A DNA stretch of 42,951 bases from Batkoa obscura (lineage: Eukaryota > Entomophthoromycota > Entomophthoromycetes > Entomophthorales > Batkoaceae): NCBI GenBank assembly GCA_030770535.1, contig JASVEC010000141.1, positions 1-42,951 on the forward strand. Reading direction: 5' to 3'. Below, piece by piece: positions 21,264 to 32,841 of this stretch. The position numbers and the translations under genes were made by a program. The notes under the pieces were generated by a model. It did not search any database. It was not told where the DNA came from and was given only the letters and a program-made list of their open reading frames with translations. How positions within the stretch are numbered: position 1 is the first letter of the stretch; each line of letters opens with the position of its first letter.

Positions 21264-21759
21264 CCTATGTAGCTGGTTCTTGACTTAGTAATCTATTAAC
21301 GTAATTTTAATATTGAAATAATTTGGCTATTATTTGAATAAGCTATATTAAATTTTTAAATAAAGAGCTTTAATTTTTTCAGTTTATTTATTTAAAATGA
21401 TCATAAGGCCAAATCTATGTATAAAGTCAACAGCGGATATTTTTTTATAAAATTTTACAAGAATATGTGTTTGTTCATATACTACAACTTTCACTATTAA
21501 TATTATACATGCTAAATTGCTCAATTTTCGTTGTGACAGGAATTTTCATTCAATTTTAACAATTTAATTACATTATGTCCCTTTCTAATATAGTACTTTT
21601 TTAAAGAATTTTAGGTAAAGCTTTATTTACTAAATAAACAGTAATTGCTGTACAATTAAATTTTAATAGTTGGAATTCCTTTTTCCAAAAATCTACCTGG
21701 GCTATTTCACATTAACTACCTCATTTTTTTACATTTTGGCTAATAAATGTCACAGTTAA

Positions 21760-21766
21760 TATAAAA
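21760..21766 (+). promoter_or_regulatory. TATA-like element upstream of INTS2
   Basis: TATAAAA 127 bp before the INTS2 ATG. The distance is longer than at most neighbours, so this is tentative. Confidence 0.35.
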
Positions 21767-21886
21767 CATTGAGTAGCATTTTTCATCTTACGCAATACCA
21801 TCAATTTCATTTTTTTAAAATCAACTAAAGTTAAAAATTCAAAACTTCATTTCTCATTTTTAATTCTAACCCAACGAATACGAAAT

Positions 21887-24800
21887 ATGGCACCAGCTAC
21901 ATTAGAAGATATGCAATTAGAATTTTTATATGGTATTGAACCTGAGATGTTGAATTTTCCAGTAAGTGATACTGGGATCAATTTAAATTCATAAAAAAAA
22001 GAGCATAGTCTAACTAATCAAAACAATTTCCATTAGAACATTGAGTTTTTTTATCGAACAATGACAGATGTGTTAACTTCTGAAGAAAAAGAGACTTATG
22101 CAAATGAAAATGTTAACGTAAGTACTAATAAAAAAGCGAAACTAAATACAAAATTGAATATTGATTTTAATAATTATAAATTTAGTTTCGAGTATGGAAT
22201 TATTTAAGTAATATCGATTGGAAGACAGTAATTGCAGATGTTAAAAAACCCAGTTTTATTTATTGGAATTATTCATCAGACGTAATTTCTTATTTTCTTA
22301 ATTATTAAATCTTAATCCAAATAAATCCTATCCTTTAGTTCCCAAATCATGTAAAACAAATTGGGCCCTTAGCCAAAGTAGCGTAATAATTCATATCCCA
22401 TCCATTAACTCTCAAACTCACTAACCTTTTATTCCCTTTTAGTGCTTGTTTAAAATTATTATTTTTATACATTGACATTCAAAATTCTAAAGGGTTATCA
22501 AAGATAGCCAAACCAAATATATTAGAAGCTGTCAATGCTATTGGTCAAAGTTTTGATACGTTGACCGAATCTTTTAATTTCATGACTAGTACCTTTGCTT
22601 TTATTATGTCTTTTAACCAACAGTTTGGTTTTGATACCAAGGTAAGCAGAAAAAGGAAAGACGGGGGATGAAGTTATGATGATTATTAAAACTAGTAATT
22701 GTGATTTAGGATTTAATTACATTTAGTTTATCATATTTGGTGCCTATTAGAGTTCCATTGTTGATTCATTTTGTTACATATAATTCAAGGTTGATGGAAA
22801 AGGTAATTGAAAGTAGTTAATTGCAACTTACAAATTTAAGCTAATTCATTTTATAGTTATTGAATGTTAGTTTAGAACATTTCAAAAGCAATTTAATGGA
22901 AGAAAAAAGAGAAGATTTAGAGTAATTTTTATTATATTACATTTTACAATTAATTAAATTGTATTTAATTATTATCTTTATTTTGTCTTAGTCATTTATT
23001 AAATCGATTGAAATTAAATTTTCCTAATAATTTTAATCAATATCAACATATTATTATGGACTGGGAATTTCCACCTAATTTATTACTAAACTCAATTGAT
23101 GACGATAAGATTGAAATTTCTAAAAGGGTAATATTTTAGTTTATTGATCAGCTTATTATAACCTAATAATTAATTAATATCAATTTTGTATATTTTATTA
23201 AATAGATAGAACATGTATGCTTGTTATTCAAACCTTTACAAAATATACCAATGAAAGATCCTAATATTGAAGAACCAATCTTAAGACAAACATTAGGTAA
23301 TTTTAATAATTAATATAAAAATGCCAATATTTATTAATATTTATTTTTTAAAACATATTAGAATTTTTAAGGAAATTTGAAAAATTGTTAAGAGATATAT
23401 TAAGTAATCGAGATGTAAGCGATTATATAATAATTAATAATGGCGATAGTTTATTTTAATTGAATATTAGGTATTTAATAATCAATCTCAATTGATACCT
23501 ATATTGTATTGTTTAATACAAGCTAAAAAGAATTTTAAATATCAATTACCAGATACATTAGATACTTACTTTGCTTTATTAAACTTAGAAAATTTAAATC
23601 AAACTATATCTATGCGGTAAGTTAATTATTTCCTTATCGTATTATTATAAATTATTAATGTTAATATTGTTTATTTTTTAGTTATTATGATTTAGTATTA
23701 TGTTTTATATTTTTATTTTTCAATATAAATAAACATAACAAGGTAAATCTAATCTATAATAATTATTAAGTATTGTAATTATATCTAAATATTATTTTAT
23801 ATATAGAGAATTGTTAAAACGTTATTAGAATGGATCTGCGATTATCATTTTGAAGGCATAGTTAATTTAATAATTGCAGTAAGAGAGCATAATAATTGTG
23901 ATCCTAGTTTAAAAGAAAATTATGAACTTGCAATTCGAGCTTATATTTCAAATGTAGTAGGATTTCCAGTTATTTTAGGTAAGTTAAGAATAAAAAATGG
24001 AAAAATTCATAATGAATAGAAACTAATGATTAAATATTTTAGATAAAGAAGCTTTAACTACGATGCATTTTATGTTTAATTATTCAGAAAAATTAAATAA
24101 TTTTATATTATATTCAAGGTTAACAGAACTGAATTCAAGGAATTATAAGTTTATTGTAAGTATTTTTTTAATAATGATAGTAAATAATAAATAATAATAC
24201 TTATTATTATATATAGACAAAGGATTTAACTAGTGAAGAAATCTTATATAAGTTAGGAAATTATTTAGAATTTGGGTTAAAAGCCATTTCTTTAAAAGAA
24301 TTTATAAATTATGAAAAAGATATCAAAAATTGGATAAGTGAATTAATCATCAATATTAATCATCATCCGATTCATTTTAAGTTACCAAATTTAATTAAAG
24401 CTTATGTTAGTTTGTAAGTAAAATTTATATAAATAATGGCAATAATGCAATATTAATGTATTAATATAATAATAATAACTTTTGTTTTTGCAATTAGATT
24501 ATTTACTGCCATGGGAAGAAAAGTAAAAAAAATTGATGAAGAGTTATTAACAGAATATTTGAAACCTAGAATTACAAATTGTTTAAGTAGTATATCATCC
24601 AAAAATATACTATTTTTTTATTATCTTTTATTATTTAATGCTAAATTATTAAGATGTTGTGATAGTAATCCAGAGTTAGTATCCAATTGTAAGTTGATTA
24701 TATTTTATTATATTCCATCATCGTATTGTTATTATCATATTTTATTATTACTATTATCACCTTATTGATATTTTTTTATTAGTAAAATATTCAGATGATT

Positions 24801-24965
24801 TTATGGATCAAATTGGTATTAAAAATATTGTTAATTATGCTAATGAAAGTTTAATTACAAAAGAACTAAAAGAATTCAAATTGGAAATTAATGAATTAGC
24901 AAAAGAAGCCTTTCCTCAATATTTTACTATGATAAAAGAAGAAACTTATCAATTACCATTGTAAG

Positions 24966-25002
<37 letters not shown>

Positions 25003-26751
25003 TGTTATCAATATTGATAACTATATTTTTGTATATTCATATATTCATATTAATATCAATATTTTAGAATTAGTTCTCAAATATCTATACCTTACTTAAC
25101 TCAAATTAAACAATTAATACAACAACCATTGGATAATTTATCACTTAATACAGTAATTAAGATTTTATTACAAGAATGTAGAAAAGATGCAATTTTGTTA
25201 AAACTTACATTACATTATATAAGTAGCTTTAATTTAGATATTATTATTTCATTAACTCAAGAAATTGTTAATATGTTTCCAATATTTTTTTCTTATGAAA
25301 GGTAAAATTTGTTTATTATAAAAATTATGAAAATAAAAAGGTTAATATGATTTGTTTTATTTAGTATTGATGAAGAAAGTTTAATGTTATTTTATAATCT
25401 ATGGATATTAATTAATGAATATATACCTGAAAGTTTATGGCCATTAACAGTTAGTTATGCTTCAAATAAAGATTTCGCTTGTGATTCTGTAAGGTAAAAG
25501 TTTAACATTATTTTATAATTTATAGATATTAAAATAATATAATAGAATGTTTACATTACCAGCTTTAATTGAAGCTACACCGGCATTATTTGTATTAAAT
25601 CCAAAAATGTTAAAAATTCCATTATTATTTAAGATTACTTTAAAGGTAAATTAGAATAATATTAATATTGTATGATTCAATATTAAATGTTCTATTAGGT
25701 TTATGAAGGAGTACGGATGGCTACTCATTTAAAATTAAAAAGAATACAAACAATTGCTAGAAATACAATCAAAATTGGAAATCAATTTGAAATTGTGGTA
25801 AGTTTGTTTATTGTTATTATTATTTTGTAAGAGTAAAATGATATTGATTAATTTTTATCTTTATTTTTAGCCTAAAATAGTACAAGCTAAATTAGAAGAC
25901 ACTATTAGATTATCAAATAGTTCAATTATTCAATTTTTACTAGATATTTGTGATGAAAATTTTCATGAAGATAATCAAAGTAAGTAACATTATAAACACA
26001 TAATATTTAATATTAATTTTTTTGTTATAATAGAAAATATAAATATAATAAGAAAATTAGCATTAATTTACGTTCATCAATTATTTATTCAAGATCCTAA
26101 ATTAATACCATTAATCCATAAACAAATGTATAACTCGGATTTATTGGAGCCAATATTTAAATACGTACCTTCAACAAGTAAATATAATAATAATAATAAC
26201 AATAAATATATATTAATAAACTATTTAATATTAATTTAGTTGTAATGCAGGATTATCTCCCCTCATTATTAAAAGATCCAGTGGTAGATAGACGATGGTT
26301 TGCGTTAGAATTAACCTCTCAATTAATTACACGATTTCCATTAGAAGTTTATAAAGAAATGATTGAACAAGTAGTTCAACCAATATTAATTGAATTTTTT
26401 ATAGACAAATGTTTATTAAATCAAATTCATAATGAATATCAATTATATCTAGAAGCCAAACAACGATGTAATTCCAATATACAATTACAAATTGAAAGGG
26501 AAATGGAAAGATTATTAAAAGTCAAAAGATTAGTAAAGGAAGAAAAAGTAGATGAAATAGTATTATCGTTTATTAAATTATTTACCAAATTAACTGATGG
26601 ATTTTTGGAATTATATAACGGTAAGTTAATTTTTTTTGATTTTTAAGTTTATTGACTGCTTTTTTTAGCTAATAGAAATGTTTGGTCAACAGCGGATAAA
26701 ATGATTAGTTTATTAAAAGAAAAGAGTGAACAAAATAAGTTTAATAATTAA
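21887..26751 (+). CDS. INTS2: Integrator complex subunit 2 (INTS2) homologue
   Basis: A structural subunit of Integrator, the nuclear complex that cleaves nascent RNAs and attenuates RNA polymerase II. Twenty-five exons close without phase error to 1088 aa (human about 1200): 21887-21961, 22037-22117, 22186-22281, 22339-22382, 22443-22641, 22710-22802, 22857-22921, 22992-23127, 23206-23296, 23362-23414, 23471-23616, 23682-23742, 23807-23978, 24043-24155, 24217-24413, 24498-24688, 24783-24960, 25068-25301, 25365-25493, 25546-25642, 25699-25797, 25871-25979, 26034-26177, 26240-26620 and 26669-26751. The protein is all-helical. Landmarks shared in order with human INTS2 as I recall it: YSDDFMDQIGIK (human YSSSLMDQIPIK); LWILINEYIPESLWPLTV (LWMVLNTVMPRRLWVMTV); LLFKITLKVYEGVRMATH; IIQFLLDICDE (VQILLEICLP); and VHQLFIQDPKLIPLIH (LHQMYIADPNIAKLVH). 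The N-terminal third is more diverged. The C-terminus is shorter than in animals. Confidence 0.85.
24967..25001. repeat. (TTA)n microsatellite in an INTS2 intron
   Basis: About eleven TTA units inside intron 17 of INTS2. It makes this intron one of the gene's longest. Confidence 0.9.
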
Positions 26752-26877
26752 ATAAAAATAAAAATAAAAAAAAAATAAAGGTAAAAAAATAATTTAAATA
26801 AATTGAATAAAAATAATAAGCTATTAAAATATAAAATATTATTTTTTTATTTATTTAATTTTCTATTCTGAAAATAT

Positions 26878-27968
26878 CTAATTAAATTTTTCCACTTGTT
26901 TCATGACTTCGTCTCTAAAATCAACAGTTTCAACTTTTTCAACTCCTTCACCTGCCATTAATCTAGAATAAGTTAAGATTTCTAATTTTATATTCAATTC
27001 TTTTTCAATACTCTTTAGAAATTCTAAAACAGTACCATTACTAAATAAAAAGTTTTGATTTAATAATACATTTTCATTTAAATATTGCTGGTATTCTTCA
27101 GCAGTCATTGAATCCTTCTTTAATATAACAGCTTCTTCATTTGAAGATAAATACAATGGATTTAAACCCACTACGTGTCTAGCCAATTGTTTATTAATTT
27201 TATCTAATTTGACTTGATCCTTCACATCTCCTTTAACTCGAATCACTATATACCCTCCAATTTTACCATTATTACCAATACCATTATGAGCATGAGTAGC
27301 AACCAACACTTTATCTTGATTTTCAATTTCAAATTGACTAACTAAACTTCTTCTTAATATTAAATTCTCACCTAACTTAGCTATATTTTCAGATATCAAT
27401 TCATTCACGTTACTTTCTCCATTATTGACTGAAAGTTGTTTAACTGTATCCTCAGCAAGGTTTAATTTTTTAACAGTGTTAAAATTGGTTTCAAGAAGTT
27501 GATTTTGAACTATAGTTTCTGAAATCGAAGTAACCAATTGATGAAACATAGGGGAACGAGTAACAAAATCTGTTTCACAACATACCTAATTAAATTTATA
27601 TTAAAAAGTTAATAGAAAATTAATATTGATTCAATTTCACTTACCTCTGCCATTGCTGCAACAATTTTGTTTTCTTTCTCTTGTACAGCAACCCCGATTA
27701 ACCCTTCACTGGCTACTCTATCCGCTAGTTTAGCTGCTTTTTTAGCCCCAGATGAAATCAAATCCTTCTCTAACCATTGTAATGCAGCCTTTAAATCATT
27801 ATTGGTAGCTATTAAGGATTCTTTGGCTTTAGTAATACTAACTTCAGTTTCTTGACGAATTTTAGAGATCAATTTGATATCGGGTTTAATAGAATAGTTT
27901 GAACGAATAAATTTAGTATAATTGATAATGGAAGCTGATTTCAACTGTCTTTGAAGTTGGAATAACAT
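26878..27968 (-). CDS. TSF1: Mitochondrial translation elongation factor Ts
   Basis: Nucleotide exchange factor that recycles mitochondrial EF-Tu. Two exons, 27968-27645 and 27585-26878, with a 59-nt intron (GTAAGT...TAG) and phase 0, giving 343 aa. The N-terminus (MLFQLQRQLKSASII...) is basic, lacks acidic residues and looks like a mitochondrial presequence. A UBA-like EF-Ts N domain follows (ISKIRQETEVSITKAKESL; ALQWLEKDL). The core signature appears as VCCETDFVTRSP right after the splice, and then the dimerisation domain (VVGLNPLYLS). The stop is 126 bp from that of INTS2 (convergent). I saw no TATA box. Confidence 0.93.
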
Positions 27969-28440
27969 GATGATATTGATTTTCTATTGTAGTGTTGTTT
28001 TAAAACAAAGCTCAAAGTTGTTATTGTATTTTTAAAATAATTCAATTTTTTTGGGACAGAAAGATAGAATTGATCCCTTATTCCATTGGTCTTATTTAGA
28101 ATTTCTACTTTTTATTGGCTAATAAATTGAACAAAGCTTATTGGTTCAATTTGAAGTTGCACTAGAATAATTATTTACTATAATTAGACTATTAATCTTG
28201 AAATTTTTAAAAATACGTTTAATTTAAAAATACGTTATAAAAAAATATCAACAAGCCAATTTAATAATAATAGATAAGATTTGATAATTTAACTACCACT
28301 AAATAATCGATAATAAAATAAAACTGTTGATGAGCTAAGTAACCTGTTAATATTATGATAATTTAATTGATGTAATTTATTAACTGTTGATATTATATAT
28401 ATCTTGTTATTTTTTCTTTCTTTTACTTTACTTTATTTAA
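27969..28440. other. Divergent promoter region of TSF1 and the LPMO-like gene
   Basis: Has several ATTGG/CCAAT-type motifs around 28084-28145 and a TATA-like run at 28394-28402, 47 bp before the LPMO-like ATG. No reading frame. Confidence 0.5.
28394..28402 (+). promoter_or_regulatory. TATA box of the LPMO-like gene
   Basis: TATATATAT starting 47 bp before the ATG at 28441. Confidence 0.5.
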
Positions 28441-29376
28441 ATGAAAAGTTTGTATTTAATATTATTAATAAAAAATGTCCTCACACATTCTTGGCTTGAT
28501 TGTACAGACCGAAGAACGGATGGCTCTTGTGGAGGATATATAAGGAATTTTCAAGGACATTATGATTTATTATCTACATATAAAATACTTGATCGAAGTC
28601 CTGAAGTACCATTGTGTGATCCTAAATATCAATCTGTGCCTTATTATAAACCAGAGTACCCTATGGCTAAAGTAAAGTCGGGACAAACTTTATATTTTGA
28701 TTATTTTGAAAATGGGCATGTTAATTTAGATCGATTACCTCCTGATTTTAAACCTCATCCTAATATTTATTCAGTTTATTTAAATCGCAAATCATATCTA
28801 GGGGATTTAAATGATGGTTCTCAGTATTTAAAAAGAAAAGATTTGTTTGGTATCGAACCTTTAATAAAAGCACCTTTTGATGATGGGGAATGTAGTGATA
28901 TTACTTATTTTAATCGAATTGGACCTAAACCTTGTATTGGTAATTATACCATACCAATGAATTTATCTATAGGAGTTTATCAATTAATTTGGGTCTGGCA
29001 TTTTGATCGAGATAATAATGGTAAAGGGGAAGAATATACATCTTGTTTTGATGTGGAAGTATTAAGTGATCAAGAATATAATGAAAAAGGAAGCAGTATT
29101 CGATTTAAGCCATATACTCCCTTTCGTAATTTAGTTACTGAAGTGAAAGTAAATGTAGAAAAACATGAATGTAAACAGGGAACTTATGATAATAATTTAT
29201 ATGATTGTGTTAATCAAATATTGTGTGAAAAGGGAAATAAAATTTGTAATGAAAATCAATGCTATAACACAAATCAATTTCAATGTTGTTTTGACAAATA
29301 TTTATTACCAAAAGCTCAATCTTGTGAAATATTAGCTAATCCGTTTGAAAGAATTAAAGGATTTTTAAAGGGCTAA
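28441..29376 (+). CDS. Secreted lytic polysaccharide monooxygenase-like protein with Cys-rich tail
   Basis: A single 311-aa exon. Residues 1-15 (MKSLYLILLIKNVLT) are a signal peptide. Cleavage would leave H16 as the N-terminal residue of the mature protein (HSWLDC), the hallmark of copper-dependent LPMOs, where His1 and a second His form the histidine brace. The second His is probably H93 (ENGHVNL), and the axial aromatic residue is probably F203 in GEEYTSCFDVEV. Conserved features include GGY near 31-33, PMNLSIGVYQLIWVWHFDRD and paired Cys. After about residue 240 comes an 80-residue tail with ten Cys (for example CYNTNQFQCC) that I cannot assign. It might be a small binding module. The substrate (chitin, glucan or other) is not shown. 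Not assigned to a specific AA family. Confidence 0.7.
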   Translation: MKSLYLILLIKNVLTHSWLDCTDRRTDGSCGGYIRNFQGHYDLLSTYKILDRSPEVPLCDPKYQSVPYYKPEYPMAKVKSGQTLYFDYFENGHVNLDRLPPDFKPHPNIYSVYLNRKSYLGDLNDGSQYLKRKDLFGIEPLIKAPFDDGECSDITYFNRIGPKPCIGNYTIPMNLSIGVYQLIWVWHFDRDNNGKGEEYTSCFDVEVLSDQEYNEKGSSIRFKPYTPFRNLVTEVKVNVEKHECKQGTYDNNLYDCVNQILCEKGNKICNENQCYNTNQFQCCFDKYLLPKAQSCEILANPFERIKGFLKG

Positions 29377-29670
29377 AAGCTTAATGAGTTTATATCAATT
29401 ATAAGTTAATGACTAGAGATCCTTTGTTGCTTTAAAATGATAAATTGATATTAGTTTAGATATCTATTACCATGTTATTATAAAATCATTTTTATGTAGC
29501 ATACATTATAAACATGATTCAATAAAGTTGATAATTATCCTTTATACTTTTACTTAACTTTTATCAATACATATTGTTAAGATATTTTATCAAACGGTTT
29601 CCTATTTATTTCATTTTATTTTGTTTATTATATAAAATTCACTATTTTTACTAAAACCATATGATATTAA

Positions 29671-29772
29671 ATGGGGATGTGTTTTTGTGTTTAAGAATTT
29701 ACTAACAGTTTTTTCGCTTAAATGGTGCTTAAAAGATGGAAAAAGTGATGAGAGTCAAAAAAAACACCTCCA
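29671..29772 (+). mobile_element. MITE copy 8
   Basis: ATGGGGATGTGTTTTTGTG start, centre CTTAAATGGTGCTTAAAAGATGG, ending ACACCTCCA, about 102 bp. Confidence 0.75.
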
Positions 29773-30504
29773 AAGTATAAATTCCCCTTCATTAATGTTA
29801 TAAAAAATAATAAATTATGATAAAATTGGTATAAAATTATGTTTACTGTGACTAAAAAATCGTTTTTTGAACACTAAATCTATTTTTTGATTAATAATCT
29901 ACGTTTGCAGTTAAGATCTTAAAATTTATCTGATAAATTCACTCTAGATTTTTAAAATAAAGTACTGTTATTTTAAATAAAATGCAAATACAAAGTTTCA
30001 TTATCCAAATGAACCTATTTTTTAGTAACAGTGAACAGAATTCTACACCAATATTTATGATCATGATTGTATTTGCTATATGAAATACTATTCTTAATCA
30101 AGTTTTTATTAATAATGTATTGATTAAAATAGATTCCACTCTATTCAGAGTGTATCGTTTTTAATAACATTCAACAATATTATGAAAATCAATAAAGCAT
30201 CTGATTATTAAAGTACTATCAGTAAAGCTCATTTAATTTTAACTATATCCTAGTATTTTCTATATCTAAAAATAAGTCCACTTTAATTTTTTATATTAAT
30301 TCAAGTTATCAAAACTTGTGACTAAAAAATCAAGACAGCTAACAAGAATTTGTATAGGTATTTCAAACCTAAGCTTAATATTATTCCATTTGAATTTTAA
30401 AGCATACCAATAAAAATTAGAATACTTGAAATTGGTTGATAAGCTGGTATTGAGGAAAGCACAATAGTTTCAAATATTTCAAAACTTAGTTGAGTTTCAA
30501 AAAA

Positions 30505-30513
30505 TATATAAAG
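30505..30513 (+). promoter_or_regulatory. TATA box of the ACP-like gene
   Basis: TATATAAAG starting 49 bp before the ATG at 30554. Confidence 0.55.
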
Positions 30514-30553
30514 ACAACAAATACAAGATAATAATTTTTTTTTCAAAAATATT

Positions 30554-30975
30554 ATGTTGAAAGTTTTCAAAGTTATTAAAGTGTCTCAGTTATTTAAAAA
30601 AAGGGCTCCTCTTTTTCTCAATCGATTTAATAAGTCAAAATTTATGGCCACCAGTGTCAAAACAAATACTACAAATTCCATACAACTTCGACTTAATACT
30701 ATCTTAAAAAATAAACTAGTTCCCGAAGATCTTGTAAGTATTAACAATTATCACTATTCTTTGCTTGATATTTTGATTAAGTTGAACTAATAGTTTATTT
30801 TTCTTAGCTTAACCTTGACTCTCAATTAATTGATTTTGGTTTAGATGGTTCAGATATGAAAGCAATAGTCCAAGATATTAATAATGAATTTCAAATTCAA
30901 GTTACTAATGAAGAAATTTATGAGTTAAATACCTTGGAGGATTTAGTTCAAAGAATTGTTGAAAAGGCCCACTAA
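30554..30975 (+). CDS. Mitochondrial acyl carrier-like protein with a DSL to DGS change
   Basis: Two exons, 30554-30733 and 30808-30975 (GTAAGT donor, TTAG acceptor, phase 0), giving 115 aa. The first ~35 residues are basic and lack acidic residues, so they look like a mitochondrial presequence. A second in-frame Met (M35, MATSV) could start a shorter form. The rest aligns without gaps to bacterial and mitochondrial ACPs: DFGLDGSDMKAIVQDINNEF against [20 protein letters not shown] in E. coli. Normal ACPs carry 4'-phosphopantetheine on the Ser of DSL. Here that Ser is Gly, and Ser sits one place later. So the protein may be a non-acylated structural ACP paralogue, or may use the shifted Ser. 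ACPs also stabilise LYR-motif proteins of complex I and the Fe-S cluster machinery, which would be one possible role. Confidence 0.78.
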
Positions 30976-31400
30976 ATGAAAAAGTGAAGTTGAATTTTAT
31001 ATTAAGTGAGGTTTTATGTTATATTTATAGGGCCTGATGTTTTGTGAGTTACTTTCAGTATTATTTTGAATAAAAATTTAAAAGAATTCGGATTGTTTTT
31101 TTTACTCTGGTTAGACGTGGCTGTTTTATCCCGTTTGATAGACTAAAATTTAGAATTATTATGAAGTGTTGTTGTTTTAAGTATAATTCAAAAATTAAAA
31201 TATTAGTTTAAAGATAGTAATGGGTTATTATAAATATTTTTATACCTATTGATTTATTTATTGAGTAATTCCACCATATAATATTATTAAGTTTATTGAA
31301 TTTATCTGCTATTAATTTTATGTATCACTCATGTTTAATCCAGATAGACCCAGAGATCCCACTAATATAATTATAGAATTTAATATTAAGTATAAACATA

Positions 31401-31500
31401 CGAGGATGTGTTCTTTTGTTTAAAATTTCTGATAACACTTTTTCCACTCAAACAGCGTTTAAAAGATGGAAAAAGCGATGAAGCCAAAAAAGCATCTCTA
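31401..31500 (+). mobile_element. MITE copy 9
   Basis: CGAGGATGTGTTCTTTTG start, centre CACTCAAACAGCGTTTAAAAG, ending AGCATCTCTA. Confidence 0.7.
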
Positions 31501-31754
31501 TATAGAGTTCTGTTAGTATTTATTTTATAAATTAAGACTAATAATGAAATAAATTAATATTCTCAATAAGATGTAAGTAAATAAATAAATTGATATATTG
31601 TTGGCATTTATGTTTTAATACTTTTTTATTTGAGTTAGTTTAAAAGCTTGGTTCAATATTTTGTGCAATTTAGGTTTTTAGTAAAGATTGCAAATCGAGT
31701 ACAAGGAAGTACTATAAAATTAGCTGCTTTTTGCTTAATTCAAATTACTCCTCT

Positions 31755-31860
31755 ATGGTAATGTTTTTTCATTTAGTATTTAAAAAAATTCAAAAATTTA
31801 CTTTCCTTTCAAATAGCGCTTAAAAAGTGGAAGAAGTGAAGTCAAAAAACAGCCTCATAT
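31755..31860 (+). mobile_element. MITE copy 10 (diverged)
   Basis: Central TTTCAAATAGCGCTTAAAAAG and the GAAGTCAAAAAACAGCC end are clear. The left end is eroded. Confidence 0.55.
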
Positions 31861-32179
31861 TTATACATTTATTTATACTCTTTTTTATATTAATACTAAA
31901 ACAATTCAATTTAGTAAATAATTTTTTTGCTAATTTAATAGCTTAAATTTCATATCATTATTTCATTTTCAGTCTTAAAAAATTATGTATTTAAATTTTA
32001 ATATTTTTGCTAAATTTAATCTATTTTAAACATGAAATTTAGTGTTTAAAGCTTATTTGCCTTATATTAGTTGTAAGAGCTGAAAATTAAAAAAGCTTCA
32101 TAATGATTTGTTAAGTATACGTAATATAATAAAAGTTATCTAGTAAAACATAAAATTATATTTATACTAAAAATAAAGA

Positions 32180-32229
32180 TATAAATATAAATATAAATAT
32201 AAATATAAATATAAATATAAATATAAATA
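32180..32229. repeat. (ATAAAT)n hexanucleotide repeat
   Basis: About eight perfect ATAAAT units. Confidence 0.9.
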
Positions 32230-32338
32230 CTTTTATTAAAAGACTATTTAATACAGTTGAAAAAGATAGAAAAACACTTTATAATAAAAATTAGAAATAT
32301 GAGTAAAGTTTAAGTTTTAATTATATAGTGAAACGTCA

Positions 32339-32437
32339 TATGGGGATGTGTTTTTTTAAGAATTTTACTACAATCTTTATACTCAAATAGCACTTAAAAA
32401 ACGGAAAAACAATGAAACTAAAAAAAACAGTCCCCTA
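32339..32437 (+). mobile_element. MITE copy 11
   Basis: TATGGGGATGTGTTTTTT start, centre CTCAAATAGCACTTAAAAAACGG, ending AACAGTCCCC. Confidence 0.75.
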
Positions 32438-32612
32438 TTTTAAATAAGAACAATTATTTATGTAGCATTGTAATCTTGAATGAAGCTGGTAATTATATGT
32501 TCTAAGCTATATAATTAAAACAAACTTTAATTTATAAGCATGGAATATAACTATCATATAAGTTATAATAAATAAATAAAAAACAATTTTTACTATTAAT
32601 AAATTATACAAA

Positions 32613-32715
32613 ATGGGAGTGTTTTTTTGACTTCGTTATTTTTTTCACTTTTTAAGCGCTATTTAAGCGGAAAATTTGTTAGTAAAATTCTTAAACACAA
32701 AAATACATCTCCACA
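32613..32715 (-). mobile_element. MITE copy 12
   Basis: Reverse orientation: ATGGGAGTGTTTTTTTGAC start, TTTTTAAGCGCTATTTAAGC centre, ACATCTCCACAT end. Confidence 0.75.
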
Positions 32716-32740
32716 TCCTCAAATAATAAAAGTAAACATG

Positions 32741-32841
32741 TAGGGATTCCTTTTTTTGTTTAAGAATTCACTAACAATTTTTTCACTCAAATAGCGCTTA
32801 AAAAATAGAAAAAGTGATGGAATCAAAAGAAATATCCCCTT
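32741..32841 (+). mobile_element. MITE copy 13
   Basis: TAGGGATTCCTTTTTTTG start, CACTCAAATAGCGCTTAAAA centre, AATATCCCCTTA end. It lies only 25 bp after copy 12, in the opposite orientation. Confidence 0.75.

Larger units (their letters stand above)
19964..21886. other. Gene-free AT-rich interval with three head-on MITEs
   Basis: Contains MITE copies at 20450-20731, a small inverted-repeat-bounded unit at 21100-21263 and the INTS2 promoter (TATAAAA at 21760-21766, 127 bp before its ATG). The stretches 20160-20320 and 20780-21100 look like decayed repeat DNA without a recognisable product. Confidence 0.55.
29377..30553. other. Intergenic region with one MITE, before the ACP-like gene
   Basis: AT-rich, with MITE copy 8 at 29671-29772 and a TATA box at 30505-30513. 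No credible gene. Confidence 0.6.
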
